From NCBI GenBank assembly GCA_049694275.1, contig JBAVQS010000159.1, positions 1 to 5,329 of the forward strand: a DNA stretch of 5,329 nt, in the 5' to 3' direction. Positions 1 through 5,329 of this stretch are shown here, piece by piece. Each line of letters begins with the position of its first letter. The first letter of the stretch is position 1. The position numbers and the translations under genes are program-made. Source of the stretch: JBAVQS01 sp049694275. GTDB taxonomy: Bacteria > Chloroflexota > Anaerolineae > UBA4142 > SHND01. The notes beneath the pieces were generated by a model that was given only the letters and a program-made list of their open reading frames with translations, had not been told where the DNA came from and did no database searches.

Positions 1-404
1 CTGCCGGCAACGTCCTACAAACCTGGTCGGCCCCCATCAGCAGCCAGACCGGCGCCGCCGAGGTCGAGACACGGCTTGCCGTCGACCCACAGAGCAATAT
101 CCTGGCGCTCGGCGGCACGCTCGCGCCGGCCGTATTCCAATTCAGCCCGACTGGAAAATTCATCACGCGGCTCATGACGAGCGGTCAAGGACCAGGCCAG
201 TTGGACCGGCCACGCGCCATCTCACTCGATAGCCAGGGCCGAATCTATATTAGTGATTCAAATGGCATCCAAGTCTACGCGCCGAACAGCCGTTACCTGG
301 CGACTATTCCGACGATTCACGCGACAACCGATATCGCGGCTGGGCCTGGAGATGCGCTCTGGGTCCTCAATGCGAACGAAATAACCCAATTCATCTTGAG
401 ATAA
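1..404 (+). CDS. C-terminal part of an NHL-type beta-propeller protein (5' end outside window)
   Basis: The frame is open from the left edge (first full codon at base 3) to a TAA at 402-404, giving 133 residues. The sequence contains at least two NHL-like blades, seen as repeats of 'LAVDPQSNILAL', 'FSPTGKFITRL', 'GPGQLDRPRAISLD' and 'GRIYISDSNGIQVY'. These line up in order with the last part of the three complete genes that follow, for example 'GKFITR' plus a G.(K/G)PGQ turn, then 'SDS.GIQV'. The missing N-terminal part probably holds the same zinc ribbon, membrane helix and linker, but that is inferred from the paralogs and cannot be seen here. An ATG at 174 lies in the middle of a blade and is not the true start. 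The stop is 6 bases before the next gene, suggesting co-transcription. The function is unknown; the propeller probably faces outward and binds a ligand or protein. Confidence 0.85.
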   Translation, partial: AGNVLQTWSAPISSQTGAAEVETRLAVDPQSNILALGGTLAPAVFQFSPTGKFITRLMTSGQGPGQLDRPRAISLDSQGRIYISDSNGIQVYAPNSRYLATIPTIHATTDIAAGPGDALWVLNANEITQFILR

Positions 405-408
405 AGGA
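404..408 (+). promoter_or_regulatory. Ribosome binding site of the second array gene
   Basis: AAGGA lies only two bases before the ATG at 411 and begins on the last base of the preceding TAA stop. The spacing is shorter than the usual 5-9 bases. This suggests that ribosomes ending the upstream gene may re-initiate here. The start is also fixed by the zinc-ribbon Cys at residue 7, which has the same position in the paralogs. Confidence 0.55.
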
Positions 409-410
409 AA

Positions 411-1631
411 ATGGCCCAAGAATTCAACTGTCCGCAATGCGGTGCGCCGCTGGATGTGCCCGGCGGTGAGGCCGCGACGATGCACTGCCCCTTTTGCAAC
501 ACAGAGGTCGTCATCCCTCCCGAAATGCGTGCACCGCAAACGATAAAAATCCCGATTGTGATGCCGGCGCCCGCGCCGAATCCCAACTGGCAGTTGCCGT
601 CCGTCTTGCCCTGGCTCATTCTCCCGCTGGCGATCGTGGTGTTTGTCGTCTTTGCCCTCAACATGACCATGCAGACCTTCAATGCGGCTTTTTCAAGCAA
701 CCGGGTTATCGCAACCGTCGCCGCGCTGTCAACCACTGCGCCTCGGCCAAGCCCGACACAGATTCCATCGCCAACCGCCACGCCGACACCCGCGTTTGCT
801 CACCCTGTGCTCTCCTTTGGGAGCCCGGGCACAGGTCCCGGCCAGTTCAACCGCTCGCTCCATCTTGCACTGGACGGGAACGGGCATATCTATGTCGCCG
901 ACGCCGACGGTGGGCGCATTCAGCAATTTGACCTCAAGGGTAAGTATCTCGACCAGTGGACGCTCGGCCAATCGACCAGTCACACGCACGGGCTCGCCGT
1001 CGACCGACACGGCATCCTCTACGCCGTAATAGATAACCAAATCGAACGGCTGGATACGCAAATTCGCAAATCGCTCGGCGCGTTCAAGTATTCCGGCGGC
1101 AACGGGTTCGATTGGGTCACGACCACGCCGGATGGCAACATCCTGGCCATGTGGTACGATATTCAAAACGGGCTGGTGACCGACCGCAACGGGCATATGG
1201 ATGACCTGGTGCGGTTTGATCCCAATGGCAAGGTTTTGCAGACCATCCCCTCGCTGGTCGGCAAACAGACCGGGGAATTTAGCTATGATGTGCGACTGGC
1301 AGTCGATGGGCAAGGAACCATCTATGCGCTTGACCGGGTGGGGGGCGAATCGGTTTTTGTCTATTCCAGAGAGGGCAAGTTTATCACGCGCATCGGCAGC
1401 CGGGGAAACAAGCCGGGGCAACTCCAATCGCCCATCGCCGTCGCGGTCGACGGTGCACGCCGGGTCTATGTGAGCGATTCCCACGGCATCCAGGTATTTG
1501 ATGGGAATGGGACCTACATCGATACTTTTGGTGGTGACGGAACCGTCTGGGATATCGCCGTTGACGACGCCAACACGCTCTATGCGATGGGCTCTGACAA
1601 GCTGACCGAATATGCTGTGACGGCCAAATAA
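411..1631 (+). CDS. Membrane-anchored zinc-ribbon / six-bladed NHL propeller protein, paralog 2
   Basis: This 406-residue protein has a recognisable architecture but no function I can name. Residues 7-29 form a Cys4 zinc ribbon (C7-x2-C10, C26-x2-C29; 'CPQCGAPLD' and 'CPFCNTEV'). A Pro-rich spacer follows, then one hydrophobic helix at about 65-86. A Thr/Pro-rich linker at about 107-128 includes 'PSPTATPTP'. Residues 133-406 are NHL-like blades, with repeat cores such as 'GHIYVADADGGRIQQFD', 'GTIYALD' and 'RVYVSDSHGIQVFD'. I count about six, roughly 136-184, 185-228, 229-280, 281-328, 329-374 and 375-406. There is no cleavable signal peptide. The zinc ribbon is probably cytosolic and the propeller outside, though flanking charges here (K46 before, R98 after) decide this less clearly than in the next two genes. 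Unlike those, it lacks the Gln/Ala-rich coiled-coil stretch after the helix. It sits 6 bases after the previous gene and 16 before the next. Confidence 0.92.
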   Translation: MAQEFNCPQCGAPLDVPGGEAATMHCPFCNTEVVIPPEMRAPQTIKIPIVMPAPAPNPNWQLPSVLPWLILPLAIVVFVVFALNMTMQTFNAAFSSNRVIATVAALSTTAPRPSPTQIPSPTATPTPAFAHPVLSFGSPGTGPGQFNRSLHLALDGNGHIYVADADGGRIQQFDLKGKYLDQWTLGQSTSHTHGLAVDRHGILYAVIDNQIERLDTQIRKSLGAFKYSGGNGFDWVTTTPDGNILAMWYDIQNGLVTDRNGHMDDLVRFDPNGKVLQTIPSLVGKQTGEFSYDVRLAVDGQGTIYALDRVGGESVFVYSREGKFITRIGSRGNKPGQLQSPIAVAVDGARRVYVSDSHGIQVFDGNGTYIDTFGGDGTVWDIAVDDANTLYAMGSDKLTEYAVTAK

Positions 1632-1640
1632 ATAGGTAAA

Positions 1641-1645
1641 AAGGA
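1641..1645 (+). promoter_or_regulatory. Ribosome binding site of the third array gene
   Basis: AAGGA lies within an A-rich stretch (AAAAAGGA) in the 16-base gap, two bases before the ATG at 1648. It resembles the site before the second gene in both sequence and short spacing, so the upstream signal appears to have been duplicated with the gene. Confidence 0.5.
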
Positions 1646-1647
1646 AC

Positions 1648-2925
1648 ATGGCACAAGAATTTAATTGTCCTCACTGCGGCGCGCCGCTCGATTACAGCGG
1701 CGATGCGCCGACGATGCGCTGCCCCTATTGCAAAACAAGCATCGAGGTTCCCGCGGAACTGCGCGCCCCGACAGCCGTCGCAGATCAGGCAGATGCCGTT
1801 TCGCCGGGCGTCGTCGGGGCGCCAGCACTGAACACAGCGCTAGAAATGGATCGACCGCGCCGCACAGGGTGGTCCATCTGGGGTATATTCTGGATCATCT
1901 TTGCCCTGTCGATGGTCGGCGTGATGGTTTTCGTTTTTTGGAGCGTGGCGCAAGTCGACGAGCAAAACCGGCAGATACAACTGCAGAACAAGGCTATGCA
2001 AGCACAGGCGCGCACGGCGGTCGCCCAGTCGCATGCCCCTACCTCCACGCCGGTCCCCCCCACTGCCGCCCCGACGGCGACACCCGCCCTGGCGACCATC
2101 CCGTTGCGGTTTGGCAGCGCCGGCACTGGGCCAGGCTTGTTTCAAGATGCGCGCAGCATAGCGCTGGACCGTACCGGGCATATCTATGTCGCCGACCATG
2201 TGGGCGGACGGGTTCAGGTCTTTGACATGAACGGCAAGTTCCAGACCCAGTTCCAGGTCGGCAACGCCAAAACCGTCATCTCGGCGCTCGCCGCCGACCG
2301 CAAAGGAACCGTCTATATCTCTTCCGACGGCGATATTCTCCGCTATGAAGGTGCAAGTGGCAAGCTCCTGGGCAAATTGCCCAACCCCGGCGGCTCGGGG
2401 TATGGAGACATCGTGCTGCGCGCCGATGGGGGCCTTTTGGCAATGTGGTACGCCGACCGCTCTGGATTCATCAGCCCACAGGTCAGTCACCGGGACGACC
2501 TGGTTCAATTCGACAGCACAGGCAAGGTCCTGCACACCTATTCCAACTTTATCGGCGGCCAGATAGACGACCTGGCTTTTGACACGCATCTCGGCGTCGA
2601 CGGTCTGGGCAATATCCTCGCGGTCGATGCTTACACCACCAACCTGGTTTATAAATTCACTCCCGAAGGCAAATTTGTCACGCGGCTGTTCTCTGTCGGC
2701 AGCAAGCCCGGCCAGATTTACGGCACGCACACTATTGCGATCGACGGCAAGGGCCATATCTATATCGCCGATTCAAACGGCATTGACGTCTTCGACTCCA
2801 ACGCCGGTTATATCGGCCTCCTGGACCGCGAGGGCTGGACCTATGCCATGGCGTTTGACGACGACGGCGCGTTGTGGACTGTCACCGGCGCCGAGGTTCG
2901 GAAACACACATTGAATTTCAAGTGA
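1648..2925 (+). CDS. Membrane-anchored zinc-ribbon / six-bladed NHL propeller protein, paralog 3
   Basis: This 425-residue protein starts with nearly the same residues as paralog 2 ('MAQEFNCP'). Its Cys4 zinc ribbon uses C7, C10, C25 and C28. A spacer with basic residues (R69, R71, R72) precedes one transmembrane helix at about 75-100, which by the positive-inside rule places the N-terminus in the cytosol. Residues 102-127 are Gln/Ala/Asn-rich and heptad-like ('NRQIQLQNKAMQAQAR'), suggesting a short coiled coil for oligomerisation. A Thr/Pro linker follows (131-147), then the propeller (about 150-425). Clear blade cores include 'GHIYVADHVGGRVQVFD' and 'GHIYIADSNGIDVFD'. The third blade region carries 'GGSGYGDIVLRADGGLLA', 'MWY' and 'HRDDLVQFD' (248-289), which is shared with the neighbouring paralogs and longer than a normal NHL unit. 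This copy is closest to paralog 4. It is 8 bases from that gene, and co-expression is likely. The ligand is unknown. Confidence 0.92.
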   Translation: MAQEFNCPHCGAPLDYSGDAPTMRCPYCKTSIEVPAELRAPTAVADQADAVSPGVVGAPALNTALEMDRPRRTGWSIWGIFWIIFALSMVGVMVFVFWSVAQVDEQNRQIQLQNKAMQAQARTAVAQSHAPTSTPVPPTAAPTATPALATIPLRFGSAGTGPGLFQDARSIALDRTGHIYVADHVGGRVQVFDMNGKFQTQFQVGNAKTVISALAADRKGTVYISSDGDILRYEGASGKLLGKLPNPGGSGYGDIVLRADGGLLAMWYADRSGFISPQVSHRDDLVQFDSTGKVLHTYSNFIGGQIDDLAFDTHLGVDGLGNILAVDAYTTNLVYKFTPEGKFVTRLFSVGSKPGQIYGTHTIAIDGKGHIYIADSNGIDVFDSNAGYIGLLDREGWTYAMAFDDDGALWTVTGAEVRKHTLNFK

Positions 2926-2933
2926 GCCAAAAC

Positions 2934-4181
2934 ATGCCCAAGACCTTGAACTGTCCCCACTGTGGTGCGCCGCTCGACTATGCCGGAGACGCGGCCACGA
3001 TTCGCTGCCCCTTTTGCAGCACGAGCGTCGTCGTGCCGCCGGAATTACGCCCCCCGACCGCCCCGACAGTCGAGATCATCCCCCTGGCGCCAGTCGAAAC
3101 GACAAGCCCGCGCGGGCTCACCCGGTTCTTGCCGGTCCTTGTAATTCTCGCAATCATCGGCGGCGTTTTCGGGATCATCTATGTGAACATCAATTCGGCG
3201 TTCGATCAGACCCAACAGCAGATTGACCAGCAGAATCGGCGGATTCAAGCCACCAGTCAGACGGCACAGGCACAGGCGCGTACCGCCGCCGCGCAGGCGG
3301 CAATTCGCACCGCCACCCCTGCCCCGACCGCCACTCCAACGCCGGGTTTTGCAACGGTCGCGCTCAAGTTTGGCAGCGCAGGCATAGCGCCCGGCTCATT
3401 TCAGAACGCGCGCTCCATGACGGTCGACAACAACGGCCATATCCTGGTCGCCGATGATGCCGGCGGACGCGTGCAGGTATTCGATACGACCGGCAAGTAT
3501 TCCAGTCAATGGATGGTTGGCGACTCGCAAACCACGATCCTGTCGCTGGCCGCAAATCGCAAAGGCGCCGTCTATGTCAACGCCGATGGCGATATTCTGC
3601 GCTATGATATTGCCGCCGGCAAGCTACTGGGCCAGTTACCCAACCCCGGTGGGTCCGGCTATGGGGACATGGCCTTGCGCGCGGATGGCGGGTTGCTGGC
3701 GATATGGTACGAGAGTCGCTGGGGGATGATCACGAGCCTTGCCGGTCATCGCGAAGACCTGATTCGATTCGACAACCAGGGCCAGGTTCTGCACACCTAT
3801 CCCTCACTGATCAGCGGCCAGACCGATACCTATGCGTTAGACACGCGGCTCGCAGTGGATGGCCTCGGCACGATTTACGCGCTCGATGCTGAAAGCCAGA
3901 TTCTGTTCAAATTCAGCCCCGAAGGCAAGTTCATCACCCGACTGGTGACGGCAGGCAGCCGGCCGGATCAGTTGAGCGGCGCACAAGCTCTGGCAATTGA
4001 TGGGTCAGGGCATCTCTATGTCGCCGGCTCGCGAGGGATTCAGGTCTTCGACCCCAATGGCGTGTACTTGGGCGCCTTCGCCCAACAGGTCTACAGCAAT
4101 GTGCTGGCCGTGGACGATGCGGGCGCGATCTGGGTCCTCGGACAAGATCAGGTGCTCAAGTATACCCTGACAGGAAAATAG
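2934..4181 (+). CDS. Membrane-anchored zinc-ribbon / six-bladed NHL propeller protein, paralog 4
   Basis: The start is placed at ATG 2934 (415 residues), not at the in-frame ATG 2874. The later start puts the first zinc-ribbon Cys at residue 7, exactly as in both other complete paralogs, and avoids a 52-base overlap with the upstream gene. The domain order is zinc ribbon (C7, C10, C25, C28), spacer with R60 and R64, membrane helix (about 65-84), Gln/Ala-rich coiled-coil stretch (about 90-125, 'QQQIDQQNRRIQ' then 'AQAQARTAAAQAA'), Thr/Pro linker (126-137) and NHL propeller (about 139-415). The blade-3 signature 'GGSGYGD', 'LRADGGLLAIWY', 'HREDLIRFD' recurs at 239-280. The basic residues before the helix suggest a cytosolic zinc ribbon and an external propeller. 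There is no strong Shine-Dalgarno (only GTGAG around the upstream stop), so translation is probably coupled to the gene 8 bases upstream. It ends with TAG inside a small inverted repeat. The function is unknown. Confidence 0.92.
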   Translation: MPKTLNCPHCGAPLDYAGDAATIRCPFCSTSVVVPPELRPPTAPTVEIIPLAPVETTSPRGLTRFLPVLVILAIIGGVFGIIYVNINSAFDQTQQQIDQQNRRIQATSQTAQAQARTAAAQAAIRTATPAPTATPTPGFATVALKFGSAGIAPGSFQNARSMTVDNNGHILVADDAGGRVQVFDTTGKYSSQWMVGDSQTTILSLAANRKGAVYVNADGDILRYDIAAGKLLGQLPNPGGSGYGDMALRADGGLLAIWYESRWGMITSLAGHREDLIRFDNQGQVLHTYPSLISGQTDTYALDTRLAVDGLGTIYALDAESQILFKFSPEGKFITRLVTAGSRPDQLSGAQALAIDGSGHLYVAGSRGIQVFDPNGVYLGAFAQQVYSNVLAVDDAGAIWVLGQDQVLKYTLTGK

Positions 4182-4189
4182 GTCCTGTC
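4169..4189 (+). other. 7-bp inverted repeat across the end of the propeller array
   Basis: GACAGGA (4169-4175) pairs perfectly with TCCTGTC (4183-4189) around a 7-base loop that contains the TAG stop at 4179-4181. The RNA hairpin would sit at the boundary between the array and the enzyme genes. No run of T follows (the next bases are CATGCAG), so it does not fit a standard intrinsic terminator. It could be a weak pause, an mRNA-end stabiliser or chance. Confidence 0.35.
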
Positions 4190-4202
4190 CATGCAGATCA
4201 AT

Positions 4203-4207
4203 AGGAG
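4203..4207 (+). promoter_or_regulatory. Ribosome binding site of the MaoC-like gene
   Basis: AGGAG lies six bases before the ATG at 4214, with ideal spacing and a better match than the sites in the array. It supports this start over the ATG at 4191, which is in another frame. Confidence 0.7.
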
Positions 4208-4213
4208 CACGCG

Positions 4214-4600
4214 ATGCAAATCGGCGATGTGATTTCCTGGGAGCGAACGTTTACCCGGGAAGATATAGACACCTTTACGAGTATTTCGGGAGATGCCGGC
4301 ACACACCACGTCGAGCCCGATGAACAGGGACGATTGATGGTGCAGGGGTTGTTGACCGCAACACTGCCAACCAAGATTGGCGGCGATTTGAATTTCATCG
4401 CGCGCGAGCTCGATTTTGTCTTTCTGCGCCCGGTCTATGCCGGCGACACCATTCGCTGCGAGGTGACCCTGACCGAGCTGGTCGCCGCCGAGCGGGTGAC
4501 GCAACTCGCCTGTACCTGGAGTTGCAAAAACCAGCATGGTAAAGAGGTCATGACCGGACGCGGGTATGGAATCGTCCGCCCCCCGGCCCAACGCGCGTAA
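4214..4600 (+). CDS. MaoC-like hot-dog dehydratase/hydratase
   Basis: This is a 128-residue single hot-dog domain, the usual size for stand-alone (R)-specific enoyl-CoA hydratases of the MaoC/PhaJ type. That family adds water reversibly to trans-2-enoyl-CoA (or related thioesters) in the cytosol. The N-terminal 'IGDVISWERTFTREDID' is the typical entry. 'SGDAGTHH' (25-32) provides D27 and H32 with the same five-residue separation as the catalytic Asp/His pair of PhaJ. 'FLRPVYAGDTI' (70-80) is the classic strand and turn of the family. Two positions differ from the textbook signature. The Asn-Pro after the catalytic Asp is replaced by Gly-Thr, and the later His-Gly is Gln-Gly ('VQGLL', 43-47). 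The fold and family are well supported. The exact substrate is not, and a non-hydratase thioester-binding role remains possible. It is 32 bases after the array and 55 before the hydrolase gene. Confidence 0.88.
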   Translation: MQIGDVISWERTFTREDIDTFTSISGDAGTHHVEPDEQGRLMVQGLLTATLPTKIGGDLNFIARELDFVFLRPVYAGDTIRCEVTLTELVAAERVTQLACTWSCKNQHGKEVMTGRGYGIVRPPAQRA

Positions 4601-4643
4601 CCGGCAGATAAAATTTAGTCCTATCGATGGAATTCGTGATCTT

Positions 4644-4647
4644 GGAG
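4644..4647 (+). promoter_or_regulatory. Ribosome binding site that fixes the GTG start of the nitrilase-family gene
   Basis: GGAG lies eight bases before the GTG at 4656. An in-frame TGA at 4650-4652 rules out any start further upstream. The next in-frame ATG (4683) would delete the first beta strand 'LKIALLQM' typical of the family, so GTG is the best start. Confidence 0.65.
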
Positions 4648-4655
4648 CGTGACAC

Positions 4656-5329
4656 GTGAACCTCAAGATTGCCCTGCTTCAAATGATCGGACAAGGTTTT
4701 GACCAGGAAGCGAACCGCGCCAAAGGGGAAGCCTTTTGCCGGCAGGCAGCCGCACAGGGGGCGGACATTGCGCTGTTTCCCGAAATGTGGAATATCGGCT
4801 ATACTTTTTACGACCCGGCCAGCCCGGATACGCTTGCACTGTGGAAAGCTCAGGCCATCGGACGGGATAGCCCGTTCGTTGCGCATTTTAGCAAGTTGGC
4901 GTGTGAGCTCAACATGGCGCTCGGCCTGACCTTCATCGAACAGCACCCTGGCCGCCCGCGAAATACAATGGCGCTCATCGACCGGCGTGGCGAGATCGTC
5001 CTGACCTATTCCAAGGTCCATACCTGTGAGTTTGACGTCGAGTGTGCGCTCGAACCGGGCGACGATTTCGAGGTCTGCGATCTGGACACTGCCGCCGGTC
5101 CCGTTCGAATCGGCGCGATGATCTGCTATGATCGCGAATTTCCGGAGAGCGCGCGGGTGTTAATGCTCAAGGGCGCCGAAATCATCCTGACGCCCAATGC
5201 GTGCGAAATGGAGATTCATCGCACGAGCCAGTTCCGCACGCGGGCGATGGAGAACATGGTCGGGGTGGCGCTGGCGAACTATGCCGGGCCGCCGCACAAC
5301 GGCCGCTCGGTCGCGTATAGCCCGATCTG
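4656..5329 (+). CDS. Carbon-nitrogen hydrolase, nitrilase superfamily (3' end outside window)
   Basis: The gene starts at GTG and stays open to the right edge, with 224 complete codons of a protein that is usually about 260-300 residues long. The nitrilase-superfamily catalytic residues are all visible: Glu43 in 'LFPEMW', Lys120 in 'YSKVHTCEFD' and the nucleophile Cys157 in 'GAMICYDREFPESAR'. The N-terminal strand 'LKIALLQM' and the later 'EIILTPNA' and 'RAMENMVGVALANY' (from about 175) are also typical. Members hydrolyse non-peptide C-N bonds (amides, N-carbamoyl compounds, rarely nitriles) in the cytosol through a Cys thioester. The sequence is closer in feel to the N-carbamoyl-amine/omega-amidase type branches than to true nitrilases, but the substrate cannot be named from what is visible. 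It lies 55 bases after the MaoC-like gene on the same strand and is possibly co-transcribed with it. Confidence 0.93.
   Translation, partial: MNLKIALLQMIGQGFDQEANRAKGEAFCRQAAAQGADIALFPEMWNIGYTFYDPASPDTLALWKAQAIGRDSPFVAHFSKLACELNMALGLTFIEQHPGRPRNTMALIDRRGEIVLTYSKVHTCEFDVECALEPGDDFEVCDLDTAAGPVRIGAMICYDREFPESARVLMLKGAEIILTPNACEMEIHRTSQFRTRAMENMVGVALANYAGPPHNGRSVAYSPI

Larger units (their letters stand above)
1..4181 (+). repeat. Tandem array of at least four paralogous zinc-ribbon/propeller genes
   Basis: Three complete copies and one partial copy lie head to tail, with unit starts at 411, 1648 and 2934 (pitch 1237 and 1286 bases). Divergence is substantial, but patches of DNA identity remain. 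For example, 2359-2410 and 3618-3669 match at roughly four-fifths of bases by hand alignment and encode 'GKLLG', 'LPNPGGSGYGD'. Paralogs 3 and 4 share the coiled coil and the 'FGSAG' entry to the propeller, which paralog 2 lacks or varies ('FGSPG'). This suggests paralogs 3 and 4 came from the most recent duplication. The array may continue to the left of the window. Confidence 0.85.

Noticed and set aside
743..794. Low-complexity Thr/Pro-coding stretches as possible DNA repeats
   Set aside because: They encode the flexible stalk between helix and propeller in each paralog. The repetition is at the protein level and explained by the linker.
729..1649. 306-codon open frame on the minus strand opposite paralog 2
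   Set aside because: It lies wholly antisense to a gene with clear domains. A similar long antisense frame (1840-2757) lies opposite paralog 3, as expected from shared codon pattern in GC-rich paralogs. The product has low-complexity composition and no recognisable domain.
1840..2757. 305-codon open frame on the minus strand opposite paralog 3
   Set aside because: This is a shadow of the sense gene. Its slight resemblance to the antisense frame at 729-1649 comes from homology of the sense genes.
2874..2933. Upstream ATG giving a 20-residue N-terminal extension of paralog 4
   Set aside because: The extension overlaps the end of paralog 3, is unlike the N-termini of the paralogs, and shifts the zinc ribbon away from its conserved position.
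3105..3118. 14-base perfect palindrome (AGCCCGCGCGGGCT)
   Set aside because: It lies inside the coding sequence just before the membrane helix, is made of GC-rich Ser-Pro-Arg-Gly codons and is not repeated in the paralogs; chance is the simplest explanation.
4601..4655. Possible promoter in the gap before the nitrilase-family gene (TAAAAT at 4609-4614)
   Set aside because: No plausible -35 element lies at the right distance, and a single AT-rich hexamer is weak evidence.
4548..5021. 157-codon minus-strand open frame over the gap and the nitrilase-family gene
   Set aside because: It overlaps the plus-strand gene that carries the full Glu-Lys-Cys catalytic set, and its own product has no recognisable features.

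Overview
The window is GC-rich, densely packed and entirely plus-strand. It carries the tail of one gene, four complete genes and the beginning of a sixth. The Thr/Pro/Ala 'TPTP' linkers after single membrane anchors, the N-terminal zinc ribbons and the tandem NHL-type propeller genes resemble what is common in Chloroflexota (Anaerolineae-like or related lineages). This assignment is an inference from protein style; there is no rRNA or marker gene here to confirm it.

Region 1 (1-4181) is a head-to-tail array of at least four paralogous genes, the first cut off by the window edge. Each complete copy has the same architecture: a Cys4 zinc ribbon at residues 7-29, a variable spacer, one transmembrane helix, a linker rich in Thr and Pro (preceded in two copies by a Gln/Ala-rich probable coiled coil), and a C-terminal propeller of about 270 residues built from six NHL-like blades. 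The gaps are only 6, 16 and 8 bases, so the array is probably one transcript. The predicted topology is zinc ribbon inside, propeller outside. That layout recalls the mycobacterial kinase PknD (cytosolic kinase, one helix, extracellular NHL propeller), with the kinase replaced by a small zinc ribbon. The function is not known to me, and this array is the most interesting part of the window.

Region 2 (4182-5329) holds two ordinary enzyme genes on the same strand. One is a small MaoC-like hot-dog dehydratase/hydratase. The other is a GTG-started carbon-nitrogen hydrolase of the nitrilase superfamily, cut off at the right edge. They follow the array after 32 and 55 bases with good Shine-Dalgarno sites. 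A 7-bp inverted repeat overlaps the stop codon of the last array gene, but it has no U-tract, so a transcript boundary there is uncertain. Nothing in the sequence shows a functional link between the two enzymes and the array.

No tRNA, rRNA, CRISPR, insertion sequence or clear promoter was seen, and no stretch over 300 bases lacks a gene.
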